From Pseudomonadota bacterium (GTDB taxonomy: Bacteria; Myxococcota_A; UBA9160; SZUA-336), in NCBI GenBank assembly GCA_003247575.1, contig QJZC01000021.1:1-64000 (forward strand): a DNA stretch of 64,000 nucleotides, given 5' to 3'. Position 1 is the first letter of the stretch. Each line of letters begins with the position of its first letter. The translations under genes and the position numbers were made by a program. Shown piece after piece: positions 47,399-56,516 of the stretch. The notes beneath the pieces were generated by a model that did not search any database, was not told where the DNA came from, and was given only the letters and a program-made list of their open reading frames with translations.

Positions 47399-50300
47399 TC
47401 AGTCCCTGCGCAGTCGCGTGCGTACTGGGCGCCACCAGCCGCCCTCGGACATGCACTCCCAGGCCCAGCGGAGCCATCGGAGTAGCGCCTGCGCGATCCA
47501 CAGTGCCCAGCCGAGCATGGCGAGACGATAGATCCAGATCGGCAGCCAGAGCACCCAGCCGGACTCGGGTACGGGTCCAGCCCGATCCAGATACCAGTGA
47601 AGCTCACGGCCGTTGGATCCATTCCCGATGATCTGCATCTCGGGCGATCCGAGTAGCCCCGTGCTGATGGCCGAGAGCAGGGCGGAGCCTGCCGCGAGCC
47701 CGAGCATGATCAAGCCCAGCTGCAGAAGGTCATGAGCGAGGGGGTGTTCGGGCTGCCAGCGCTTCCGGAGCCCGAGGCCCAGGAGCCAGGCCACGATGAG
47801 TGCGGAGGCGGCGAGGTGGATCTGTGTGAGACCGACGAACAACAGAAACCAGGCGCCAGCGCCAAGCGGGGTGAGCGCGGCTCGTCCGAGCCCGGCCGCG
47901 ATCACCGCGGCGACTCCGAGCATGCCCCAGAAGCGCACGGCAGGGCCCAGCAGTGGGCCGCCGACCCAGAGCACCCAGCGGTCTCTGGGAACGATGAGCC
48001 GCAGGTCGTGGTTCACGCTCGCCGTTCCGAGATCGACACCCGGGGTCGCATAGTCGAGCCCGCGGTCGCTCGGGGTGCGCCAGCTGGCCTCGATCTTCTG
48101 AACTCCAGGTCGCAGGGGGATCTCCAACTGGTCACCGACCGGGCGCAGCGGCCGATCTTCGCCATCGATGCGAATCTCCGTGAGCTCGGATCCGCTCGGT
48201 AGGGTGAGGGTCGTCCGATCCGCGCGACTGGCTCGGACCTGCATCGACAACTGGCTCTCCGAGGCTCTGGCTCCAGGCGATACTCTGAGCTGGCTCCAAT
48301 CGATGGTGCGACTCTGGCCGGGCGATGGGACTGGCCGTGTGAGCTCGAGCCGGAGCTCCTCACCCGGCCACGGTCGCCAGATGTGCAGGCTCGAAGGTAT
48401 GTTCCCAGTGGTCGGAATACCCTGGCTCTCCAAATGCCAGAGCGGGGCTACCCGCACCGCCCACGTCTCTACCCAGCTGCCGCTCGTGGGCGCACGGAGC
48501 TCGATCGGTGACTTCGTCGCGAGGTCCGACGTCCAGCTTATCGACCGACCCTGTGCATCGAAGCTGACTTCGGCCTGACCGTCCTTTACCTCGATGCTGC
48601 GGTCCGTGACCGACTCCCCTGCGAGCAGCGGAACGCGCAGCACGAGCGGTTGGCCCGTGGGGGAGAGTCGATCGATGCGGGTGTCGATCTGCCAGGAGAT
48701 TCCCAGTCGAAGGGAACGCGTGACGCGGACGAACCCCGGAATCCCCTTGTTGCCAGTCCGACCAGAATCGCGCGTGTCCCGGGCTTCTGCCTCCTGATGG
48801 GGGCCCTCTGGGTCACCGGCGGGGCGTGTGCGGACCAGCTTCAGGGACTTCGTCGCGCGCCCTTCGGCGCGAAGTCCCGCGACCTCCCAGCCCGAGCCTG
48901 CGACGTCGATCTGCTTGGGAGGCAGCGGAAGCGGGATTTCTAGCGTGTCTTGATCCGGTAGCGCACCCACCAGCAAAACCTGGTGGCGTCCCGGGTCCAG
49001 CTTGACGACAAGCTGTCCCAGCGAATTTCGGCGTAGTGCCGGGGCGCTGTCTGTGTCTACGGTGACCTGGGTCGGTACGAAGCTGTCGAGGCTCCCCGGG
49101 AGCGCTACCGCGGTGGCTGCTGCGGCGTCGATCTCGAGCCGAGCGAGCAGTTGGCTCGGCTCGAGGTCGATCCGCAGTCGGGGAACGTTTGCACACTGCG
49201 GTAGACAGCTGGGAGGCTCCGTCAGACGACGGCGCAGCTCCTCGAGTTGGGCTTGCGGAGGGAAGTCCGCTGCCGCCGAGGAGGGCGAGCCCGCCACCAG
49301 CAACGAGCTTCCGAGGCCCAAGGCGCAGAGCAAGGCGCTCCCGGTCGAGCCGGGAGGGGTCCCCCCTCCGCGCGGGCGGATTCCGCGGGTACGGATTCGG
49401 CCCATCAGCCCGGCGAGTTCGCTGGCGCCCAGCATGCTGAGCGCGAACAGCAACGCGATCGCCACCACTCGGACCAGGCCGAGGGCACGGTTCACAAGAG
49501 GAGGAAGCAGGAAGGGACGGAAGCTTGCATCCCGGGAGATCGGACCGGTCCACTCGAGCTGAACCTGGTGCCAGCTCCAGTTGGGTACGCCCATTCCGGT
49601 AGCAGCCAGGGCGTTCGGGTCGGGCTTGGTGATGAGATCTGTGCGCGCTCGTTCTGCTCGACCCTCGCGTGCGGGCTGTTCCTCGAGCACGAGCGGCTCG
49701 GGTGACCGGGCCGCCTCGCTCTCGGGAAACTTGCGAAGTTGATCCGGGACGGCTTCGTCATCGATCGGGAGCATGCGGCCTGAGCTCGGGTTGGACCTGG
49801 TCTCGAGCGCCGGGTAGAGCGACTGCTGAGCCTGCTGCACGGCGAACGGAATCGCGATCAGGGCCATCGTCAGCGCCACGGCAACACGAGACGTCTGAAG
49901 GACTCGGAGCAGCTTGGGCCCTCGGACGACCCGCGACAAGGCTTGAGTGCCGAGTCCGAGAAGCCAGATGAGTTGTGGCGCGCCCTGTTCTGGAAACGTC
50001 AGCCCGAGCGCAACCAAGGCCGCCGCGCCCCAGAGCTTCCCCATCAGCTGTCCGATCGCAACCGCCGTGATCAAGACCAGGAAGAGGTCGAGCAGGGTCC
50101 AGCCATCGATCCAGCTCCCCGAGACGCCATCGGGTCCCGATACGTAGACCGCTCGCCAGCCAGGGGGAAGGCGCAGCTGGGTCAGCGCCGACGTGAAGTC
50201 TGCGTTCCAGCCCACGGCGGGCAGGGAGCTCCGAGAGCGGTTGCCCTGTGATCCTCCCTCTGCTCTGGTGGCGGGCTCACCTAGCTCGATGCGGGCATCC

Positions 50301-51628
50301 GCTTCGATGTCGAGCGTGTCGCTGCGCACCTCGATCCCCTCCGGAAGCTCGGGTGCGCGTCGAGTGATCGGCTGATCGGCGCCGTCCAGGGAGACCCGTC
50401 CCAGGTCCAACCTCGGGCTGATCTCGAGTCGATCGCTGCTTCCGAGCGAGCCTCGAATGTGATCCTGGAGTGTGTACCCGCGACCATCGAAGTCGAGCCA
50501 CAAGGTCCGCGCGAGCTCGAGACGATCTGGAGTCGGCTCGGATCCAGCTCGCCGCCGCTCGACCAGGCGTAAGGTGTCGCCTGGCTGGACGAGAAATGCT
50601 GGGAGGTTGCGCCACTCGCGGGGCATCTCCGTCTGCTGGGGATCGACCGAGGGGACGCCCTCTACCTCGACCCAGCGAAGGGCGGGTGCATCCTGAAAGC
50701 TCCAGACCTCGCTCGAGTCCCAAGCCTCGCCTGCCGAACCGAGCTGAACCTCGAGCTCGCGAGCGCTTCGGTGTGCGACCAGGCGCACCTCGAAACGCCC
50801 TGCACGTCCATCGACCCGAAGCCTGCCTTCGGAATCCACGCGTGCCGGCAGCTCCGAGCTGAGTTCCATCGGGACGAAGCCAACGGGTAGCGCACTTGCG
50901 AAGACCAGCTCGCGCCGACTTCCCGAGATCCCGAGACGGATTCGCGTTTCCAATAGGCAGGGGACCCCATCGCTCAGCCTGCGGTGCACATCGACTTCGA
51001 GCGCGTCGGCTTCGTTGGGTTCCGCAGGTCGCGTCCCGAGGCGCAGTTGTCCGGGGTTCGGTCGTACGGGGAACGGCACCTCGGCTCCGTCGATCTGGAG
51101 TCCGATCAGCGCGGTCGCGGCAGGGATGGCGAGCACCTCGGGTCTTCGGTCCCAGCGAAAGCGACCCACGATGCGGTGGCTTCCGGGGAGTACGCGGATC
51201 TCCGGAACCACCAGGTTCGACCCGGGACGCGTGCGCTCCACGACCGCGATCGGCTTCCCGTCGAGCTGGACCTCCTCGGGCCAGTGAGACAGGTCGCCTG
51301 GAAGCTCGATCCAGCCTTCGTTGAAGCTGGATGTGCGCTGTCGGAAGGCCGCGCCAGGGTCTTCGACGATCAGCTCGACGCTGGTAATCCAGGCACAGGG
51401 GCGGCTCTCACTCGAAGCTCGCTCGACTCCACCGGCACCGACCGCTTCGCCCTGGCTTGCGTACGGGCAACCCGCCTCGGGGACGTCCCGGAGCACCCAG
51501 CCGATCCAGGGGCGCAGTGGCTCTGGGACCTCACGTGGCGTGATCGGATCCGCCGCCACAGGAAACGCGAGGTAGGCTGAAAGCAGGGCTACGGCGAAAC
51601 CGAAACCGACGGATCCACGCACCCGCAT
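47399..51628 (-). CDS. Giant membrane protein with two similar halves, unknown function
   Basis: 1409 residues from ATG at 51628, which starts a signal peptide (MRVRGSVGFGFAVALLSAYL). No family recognised. Architecture: a beta-rich periplasmic region (about 30-500), a helical membrane bundle (about 510-610), another membrane helix near 716, a second signal-like helix near 760 ending AGSPSSAAADF, a second beta-rich region (about 785-1215) and a final multi-helix bundle (1225-1409). The two beta-rich regions share wording such as VLPGSHRIVGRFRW and LDPGRHQVLLVGAL, and both contain LRLGISWQIDTRI or RIRLGISGSRREL segments. It looks like an internal duplication. It probably spans the inner membrane with both large domains outside. 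Confidence 0.8.
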   Translation of the reverse strand: MRVRGSVGFGFAVALLSAYLAFPVAADPITPREVPEPLRPWIGWVLRDVPEAGCPYASQGEAVGAGGVERASSESRPCAWITSVELIVEDPGAAFRQRTSSFNEGWIELPGDLSHWPEEVQLDGKPIAVVERTRPGSNLVVPEIRVLPGSHRIVGRFRWDRRPEVLAIPAATALIGLQIDGAEVPFPVRPNPGQLRLGTRPAEPNEADALEVDVHRRLSDGVPCLLETRIRLGISGSRRELVFASALPVGFVPMELSSELPARVDSEGRLRVDGRAGRFEVRLVAHRSARELEVQLGSAGEAWDSSEVWSFQDAPALRWVEVEGVPSVDPQQTEMPREWRNLPAFLVQPGDTLRLVERRRAGSEPTPDRLELARTLWLDFDGRGYTLQDHIRGSLGSSDRLEISPRLDLGRVSLDGADQPITRRAPELPEGIEVRSDTLDIEADARIELGEPATRAEGGSQGNRSRSSLPAVGWNADFTSALTQLRLPPGWRAVYVSGPDGVSGSWIDGWTLLDLFLVLITAVAIGQLMGKLWGAAALVALGLTFPEQGAPQLIWLLGLGTQALSRVVRGPKLLRVLQTSRVAVALTMALIAIPFAVQQAQQSLYPALETRSNPSSGRMLPIDDEAVPDQLRKFPESEAARSPEPLVLEEQPAREGRAERARTDLITKPDPNALAATGMGVPNWSWHQVQLEWTGPISRDASFRPFLLPPLVNRALGLVRVVAIALLFALSMLGASELAGLMGRIRTRGIRPRGGGTPPGSTGSALLCALGLGSSLLVAGSPSSAAADFPPQAQLEELRRRLTEPPSCLPQCANVPRLRIDLEPSQLLARLEIDAAAATAVALPGSLDSFVPTQVTVDTDSAPALRRNSLGQLVVKLDPGRHQVLLVGALPDQDTLEIPLPLPPKQIDVAGSGWEVAGLRAEGRATKSLKLVRTRPAGDPEGPHQEAEARDTRDSGRTGNKGIPGFVRVTRSLRLGISWQIDTRIDRLSPTGQPLVLRVPLLAGESVTDRSIEVKDGQAEVSFDAQGRSISWTSDLATKSPIELRAPTSGSWVETWAVRVAPLWHLESQGIPTTGNIPSSLHIWRPWPGEELRLELTRPVPSPGQSRTIDWSQLRVSPGARASESQLSMQVRASRADRTTLTLPSGSELTEIRIDGEDRPLRPVGDQLEIPLRPGVQKIEASWRTPSDRGLDYATPGVDLGTASVNHDLRLIVPRDRWVLWVGGPLLGPAVRFWGMLGVAAVIAAGLGRAALTPLGAGAWFLLFVGLTQIHLAASALIVAWLLGLGLRKRWQPEHPLAHDLLQLGLIMLGLAAGSALLSAISTGLLGSPEMQIIGNGSNGRELHWYLDRAGPVPESGWVLWLPIWIYRLAMLGWALWIAQALLRWLRWAWECMSEGGWWRPVRTRLRRD

Positions 51629-51684
51629 CGCCCTGGATCTACGACGAATCCGGTCGCGCTGCAAGCTGCTGAGATGTCGCCGGC

Positions 51685-52311
51685 TCAGCAGGCGCGCACG
51701 GACACGCCCTGCATGAAGACCCCCGCCGCCAGAGCCCCGCCACGAGAGCGACTCGGCGAGATCTCGATGGTGCGGTGGAGTGCGCTTCGGGTCCGCTGCT
51801 CCAACTCTGGATCCGGCGCGTGCTCGAGCGCGTCGAGGCTCTTGTTCAGAAGGATCAAGGCGTGCTGAGGCTCGCCCAGCGCGTCCAGCAGCAGCGCGAG
51901 CTGAGTCGTAGCCTCCGCGGGGCTCTGAGCCGAATCCGCGATCAAGCATGATTGGAGCATATCGTTCTGCGTGGCCTCGACCAGTGGAGGTCCGGCGGTG
52001 TCATGGGCGCCGGAGCTCAGCAGCAGGCCCGCCGCGCGAACGGCTAGCTCATGTAAACCAGCTCTCTCGAGAATCAGGATCAGGGCCCCGAGGCGGTCGT
52101 TACGCCAGACTGGATCGAGCTCATCGCAGAGCTGATCGAGCGCTTTGTCGAAGAGCCAGCCGGCATCCTCGAGCTCCCCAGCCCGAAGGGAGCCCAGCGC
52201 CAGATCGAGCGTGCATTCGTAGCTCACGCCAACGTCCTCACCAGGACGAGGCGATCGAATTTCCTCAAGCCCACGGTATCCCCCAACCATCGGATCGGTC
52301 GAACTGCTCAA
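51685..52311 (-). CDS. Small helical (TPR-like) protein, unknown function
   Basis: 208 residues from TTG at 52311; an ATG seven codons later (52290) is an alternative and neither has a good ribosome site. The sequence reads as paired amphipathic helices, LDLALGSLRAGELEDAGWLFDKALDQL and TQLALLLDALGEPQHALILLNKSLDAL, like tetratricopeptide units. The C-terminus is GVFMQGVSVRAC with a terminal Cys. It lies between the VWA lipoprotein and the giant membrane protein genes, suggesting a scaffold for them. Confidence 0.7.
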   Translation of the reverse strand: MSSSTDPMVGGYRGLEEIRSPRPGEDVGVSYECTLDLALGSLRAGELEDAGWLFDKALDQLCDELDPVWRNDRLGALILILERAGLHELAVRAAGLLLSSGAHDTAGPPLVEATQNDMLQSCLIADSAQSPAEATTQLALLLDALGEPQHALILLNKSLDALEHAPDPELEQRTRSALHRTIEISPSRSRGGALAAGVFMQGVSVRAC

Positions 52312-52412
52312 ACAGCTACAGTATCGACGGTCACATTATTGACGATTTTTCTGCGTGGGGGGTGTGAATCTATCCACTCGATTCGTGAATAATCTCTTCT
52401 CGGTGGAGCTGC

Positions 52413-53777
52413 TCAGTCGACGACGTCCACGTCGACGGATCGTTCATCGGCTCCGCGCTGCTTTTGCGCGTCTTCGATCTCCTGCGCGTAGAGCTTGAGG
52501 AGTCGCTTTTCCAGTAACCTGCCCCGACGTTCGAGTGCGCGGGCGGGAAGCACGGCAGCGCTCGCGTCCGGTCGGTAGTTCACCGTGACCTGCTCGCGGC
52601 GTTCTTCACCCGTTGTTGCGCGGGCAAATACCTCCAGAACGTTCTCGCCTTCTTCCAAATCCACGATGGCAGCAAAAGTCCCGTAGGGATCTACGAGCAC
52701 CTCTTCGGCGCGCTGCCCGTTGGTGACATTCTGAATGGCAACAGACTCGATCTTTGCGAGGTCGAGCCGCTGGAAGCTGGCAATCAGGTCTGCAGGCTGG
52801 GCGACGCGCTCGTATTGTCCCGAGCTCAGCCGCGCGATCTCCTTCAAGGTGTCGATGTAGAGCGGAGATTCCTTGCCCACTGCATAGGTGTAGATCCGCG
52901 TGGCAACCTCGGCCGCATCCGCCGCGGCATCCACCGCGGCGCGCGCTCGGGATCCTGGGACCAGATTGTAGGGTAGGGTCGCCTGTCCGTCGGAGATCAG
53001 CAGGATCAGTCGCTGGACGTCGCGATCCCGCGCGGACAGATAGTCACGCTCGAACTCCAGTGTCGGGAGCTGTACCGCGGCGACCAAATTTGTCTCGCCC
53101 TGGGGACCTCGTTCGAGCAGCTCGTCCAGCTTCTGCGAGAGTGCGTCGTAGTCCTGAGTGAGCTCCGCGATGATGTCGGCATCCGGGGTTGCGGGGTCGC
53201 CGTCGCCCGAGAACGCGACGATCCCCACCCGCGTGCTGTCCGGGTCCAGCTGCGCGAGTAGCGTCTTGGCCGCCTTGACCTCGCATGCGAGGACGTTGTC
53301 GTCAGGGTCGCTACTCGTCGAGTCGAAGAAGCTTCCGAACAGGGGGATGCGACGAGCACGGTCTTCCTCTCCTAGGATCCCATCTCCGTCGATGTCCGCT
53401 CCGGACGGGCGCTTCGTGCTCTCGGATACGTCCAACACCAGATAGACGTCGAACTCGCCCAGCATGCCGCGAGCCCGATAGGCGGTTCCCGTAACGAAGC
53501 CTCGGCCATCGGGGGCGACGATCTCAGCCCTGGGTTCCGGGTACTCGATGGCGACGCGCAGGAGGGAGGACTCCGGAGCCGCTACCGCCCGGAACGCGTA
53601 GAGATCGGGAACCGGTAGTAGAGGCGAGGAGCGCTCGGGAGTTTGCAGGCTCGGCTCGCTGATGATCCCGAGATCTCCCGAACATGCACTCAGTGCAAGG
53701 TAGAGGGCGAGTCCGAGCGCCCGTGTACCGAAAACTGTGCCGCGCCTTCCTGTGGCTCTTCGACCAATCTGCTGCAT
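52413..53777 (-). CDS. VWA-domain lipoprotein with calcium-loop insertion
   Basis: 454 residues from ATG at 53777. A lipoprotein signal ends in the lipobox LSAC (Cys32). The von Willebrand factor A domain begins at YLVLDVSESTK, whose DxSxS (116-120) is the MIDAS metal site. Inserted just after it is ADIDGDGILGEEDR, an EF-hand or dockerin-like calcium loop. ETNLVAAV and LILLISDGQAT continue the VWA fold to about 310. A beta-sandwich-like region (NVLEVFARATTGEERREQVTV) and a charged tail follow. VWA proteins usually mediate metal-dependent binding to partners or substrates at the cell surface. Confidence 0.88.
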   Translation of the reverse strand: MQQIGRRATGRRGTVFGTRALGLALYLALSACSGDLGIISEPSLQTPERSSPLLPVPDLYAFRAVAAPESSLLRVAIEYPEPRAEIVAPDGRGFVTGTAYRARGMLGEFDVYLVLDVSESTKRPSGADIDGDGILGEEDRARRIPLFGSFFDSTSSDPDDNVLACEVKAAKTLLAQLDPDSTRVGIVAFSGDGDPATPDADIIAELTQDYDALSQKLDELLERGPQGETNLVAAVQLPTLEFERDYLSARDRDVQRLILLISDGQATLPYNLVPGSRARAAVDAAADAAEVATRIYTYAVGKESPLYIDTLKEIARLSSGQYERVAQPADLIASFQRLDLAKIESVAIQNVTNGQRAEEVLVDPYGTFAAIVDLEEGENVLEVFARATTGEERREQVTVNYRPDASAAVLPARALERRGRLLEKRLLKLYAQEIEDAQKQRGADERSVDVDVVD

Positions 53778-54011
53778 GGCTTCCCTGAAGGATGACCTCC
53801 TCGGTTCGCATTGTCCCCGCGGAAGGCCCGGATTTCCAGGGTCAATCAAACTCAATCGGGAGGTCCGTGCGCGATACCCCGCCGAATGCTCCCCGACGTG
53901 CCCAGCGCCGTCGAGCTTGGGTCGCTCGAATCCCTTGATCGTCGTCACGCCGGGCGGGCGGCGCTCTGCTGGCTGGGCTTTGCGCCAGTCGCGCCGCCAG
54001 TTAAGCTCCGC

Positions 54012-55070
54012 ATGATGAGTCAGCTGCGCTACCGAGCGGGTCCGCGAGCCCTGGGGCACCTTCGACGCTTCGGGTTGCGTGGTCAGGTGCGCGTCTTCGT
54101 GGCGCCCGCCACTGGCCCGAAGTGGCTGGCGGCCTACGGCTTCGACCGCGCGCTCATCGACGGGAACCTGTTCGATGGCTCCGTTCCTACCTTGCTGGCA
54201 GGGGCGTCGGCGGGTGCATGGCGGTCGCTCAGCTTCGCGAGCCCGGAGCCTGCGGCCATGCACCGCGCGCTCATGGAGGCCTATTGCGTTCAGGAATTTT
54301 CGCGCGCAGATACACCCGCGACCGTACGCTCTGCGTTCGAGGAAATGCTCGCGAAGCTGTTCGCTGGCTCGGAGCAACGGATTCTGGCTCACCCATCGCT
54401 GCGGCTCGCCATCCACACGGCGCGGGCGCGAGGGTCGGGTGGGCGGGCCTCTACGCGCTGGCACTTGGCCTCGCTCTCGCTGGCCGCCTTGTTGAACCCG
54501 TGGAGTCCGCGTGCACAGCAAGCGGCACTCGAGCGAGTGACCTTTCACTCGCGTGAGGTCGGCGCCGCCCTCGTCGAGCATCGCGGTCGGCGGGTCGAGC
54601 TGTTGCCCACGAACTTGCTGCCAGCGGCGCTGGCGAGTGCCACAGTCCCACTCGCGATGGAGCCCATCGGTGACATTCCGGGTGCCCCGGACGGGATCTT
54701 CCTGGACGGAGGCATGACGGACTACCACGTAGCCGAGCGCTACGTGCATGCGCGTCCCGGGGTCACCTTGCTGTTTACTCACCAGCGACGCCTCTTCGGC
54801 CGTTGGCTCGATCAGTATCTTCCTTGGAGAAACCCACGAGGAGGTGTGCTCGAGGATCTGGTCCACGTGTACCCCGCTCCGGACTTCGTGGCCTCACTCC
54901 CGGGAGGAAGCGTTCCGACGAGGCATGACTATCGCGAGCTGGTGGACCTGCCCGGGGAGCGCGTTCGTCGCTGGAAGACTGCCGTTCTCGAGAGTGAGCG
55001 CCTCGGAGAGTGCTTTCTTCGAGACCTCGAGAGCGGCCGGCTGATCGACAGTGTCGAGCCTTTCTCCTAG
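54012..55070 (+). CDS. Patatin-like phospholipase family protein
   Basis: 352 residues from ATG at 54012; the frame is open further upstream without recognisable sequence. The nucleophile elbow GASAGAWR and the catalytic Asp in LDGGMTDY fit patatin-like lipid acyl hydrolases. The oxyanion loop normally read as GGGxRG is VAPATGPKW here, so this is a divergent subfamily. There is no clear signal peptide. It is divergent from the VWA lipoprotein gene, with 234 bp between starts. Confidence 0.8.
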   Translation: MMSQLRYRAGPRALGHLRRFGLRGQVRVFVAPATGPKWLAAYGFDRALIDGNLFDGSVPTLLAGASAGAWRSLSFASPEPAAMHRALMEAYCVQEFSRADTPATVRSAFEEMLAKLFAGSEQRILAHPSLRLAIHTARARGSGGRASTRWHLASLSLAALLNPWSPRAQQAALERVTFHSREVGAALVEHRGRRVELLPTNLLPAALASATVPLAMEPIGDIPGAPDGIFLDGGMTDYHVAERYVHARPGVTLLFTHQRRLFGRWLDQYLPWRNPRGGVLEDLVHVYPAPDFVASLPGGSVPTRHDYRELVDLPGERVRRWKTAVLESERLGECFLRDLESGRLIDSVEPFS

Positions 55071-55172
55071 CGCACGGTGTCCGGAGCGAGTGGCTCGTTC
55101 AACGGACTGCTAGGCGTGGTCGAAAGGCGAGCCCTGCCGACCACGCCAGCCCGAGTGCTTTGCGAAGGTGGT

Positions 55173-55595
55173 CTAGGCGGTGGTTCGCGAAGCCTCCACG
55201 GCAGCTCCCGAGCGCAGAGCGTCTACGCTCCAGATGCCGGAGCCGCGTGCAGAGAGGAACAGAAAGAGAAAGCAATAGATGACTGCAAGCTCGCCGTTGT
55301 TGAGGATGGGCAGCAGCCCCGCGACGCCGTTGGTCGGTGAGCCGTGCGCGATCCAGTACGCGAAGGCCATCAGGCCGCTACACAAGAATGCGGCCCAGTG
55401 CGTGAACAGCCCGACCATGACGAGGATGCCGCCCACGAGCTCGATCGAGCCGGCGACCCACTGCACGGCAGGAGGAATTTCGAAGGGTGCAGGCGGAAAC
55501 CCGAAGATTTTCTGGGTGCCGTGCCAAAGAAACAGGAACCCAGCTACGATGCGCAGCAGTGCGTAGGCTTGGGGTTCGATCGCTCGAAGCAGCAT
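55173..55595 (-). CDS. DoxX family membrane protein
   Basis: 140 residues from ATG at 55595, preceded by GAGGAG. Four membrane helices: LLRIVAGFLFLWHGTQKIFG, VQWVAGSIELVGGILVMVGLF, WAAFLCSGLMAFAYWIAHG and GELAVIYCFLFLFLSARG. The HGxxK element after the first helix and the SIELVGG segment are typical of DoxX/DUF417-like proteins. The biochemical role of most members is unknown. Confidence 0.92.
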   Translation of the reverse strand: MLLRAIEPQAYALLRIVAGFLFLWHGTQKIFGFPPAPFEIPPAVQWVAGSIELVGGILVMVGLFTHWAAFLCSGLMAFAYWIAHGSPTNGVAGLLPILNNGELAVIYCFLFLFLSARGSGIWSVDALRSGAAVEASRTTA

Positions 55596-55648
55596 GTGAT
55601 CTCCTCTTTGCGTTTCGTGCTTATCGCGGAGCCTGCGATGGGCAGAGG

Positions 55649-55760
55649 TTGCAGATCGCAGAGCTTGCATATCGCAGGATTTGCTTGTGCCAGAAGTCGC
55701 GTGTCGCAGACTCCGTGTGTCCTGGTCTTCGCGTCTCCTGGAACCCGCGTCTCGCAGATG
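55649..55760. repeat. Degenerate 16-bp repeats upstream of doxX-like gene
   Basis: TTGCAGATCGCAGAGC (55649) is followed directly by TTGCATATCGCAGGAT (55665), then several looser copies of a TCGCAG or CGCGTxTC element to about 55760. The array lies in the 285-bp gap between two minus-strand genes, just upstream of the doxX-like start. Confidence 0.6.
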
Positions 55761-55880
55761 GGCTTGGAGCACTGCTCGGTTTTGGAGGTCTCATCCGCCT
55801 GGCCCGCGAAATCGCGCTGCGGGCAAGCTTGGCACGCGGACCGCCCGCCGGCAACTGGGTTCGAGGTCCTGACTCGACCT

Positions 55881-56516
55881 CTAGGTGTGCGATCGCAGTG
55901 CGAGGAGATCTTGCAGCTGTTCCAGCGAGTCGATGCGTAGGTCGCCGGGACGTTTGAAGCCTATGAAGGCTACGCCCGCGCTCTCTGCGGCTCTTGCGTC
56001 GTAGCTCGAGTCACCGACAACGATCGTCGCTTTGCGGGTGACGCATAGTTTCCGGCACGCCTCGATGACCATATCGGGGGCAGGCTTTGCAGCCTCGACA
56101 TCCGTGCCTCCTACGACGGTATCCAGTTCGATTCGGGCGTGAGCCAGAATCTTCTGCGCGAGATCTGCCGGGGTATTCGTGATCAAGCCAACGCGCAGTT
56201 CGTGTCGGCGCAGCTGCTGAATGAGGGGGGAAGCGCCGGGATCGACTTGCAGGTACTCGCGAAAGTCCATGAAGTGCTCGTGATAGTACGCCTCAGTCTC
56301 GCGGATGCTGCGTTGTGGGAAGAAGCGCTCGACATCCGCAGCGATGCCCTGTCCCCAACACGACTCGAACGTCTCGCGTGCGATTGGGGCCGCACCGAAG
56401 GCTCGAGCCGTGTCGTTGAGTAGATGGAACCAGACTTCGTAGCTGTCGACCAGCACGCCATCCAGGTCGAAGAGAACGGCTTGGAGCTCCGACTCGTGTT
56501 GCAGGGGAGATCGCAT
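55881..56516 (-). CDS. HAD hydrolase, phosphoglycolate-phosphatase-like
   Basis: 211 residues of HAD subfamily IA. Motif I is AVLFDLDGVLVDS, motif II VGLITNTPADLA, motif III Lys in EAAKPAPDMV and motif IV VVGDSSYDARAAESAG. A helical cap lies between motifs I and II. Relatives dephosphorylate phosphoglycolate, sugar phosphates or pyrophosphate (PpaX). The substrate cannot be settled from sequence. Confidence 0.92.
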   Translation of the reverse strand: MRSPLQHESELQAVLFDLDGVLVDSYEVWFHLLNDTARAFGAAPIARETFESCWGQGIAADVERFFPQRSIRETEAYYHEHFMDFREYLQVDPGASPLIQQLRRHELRVGLITNTPADLAQKILAHARIELDTVVGGTDVEAAKPAPDMVIEACRKLCVTRKATIVVGDSSYDARAAESAGVAFIGFKRPGDLRIDSLEQLQDLLALRSHT

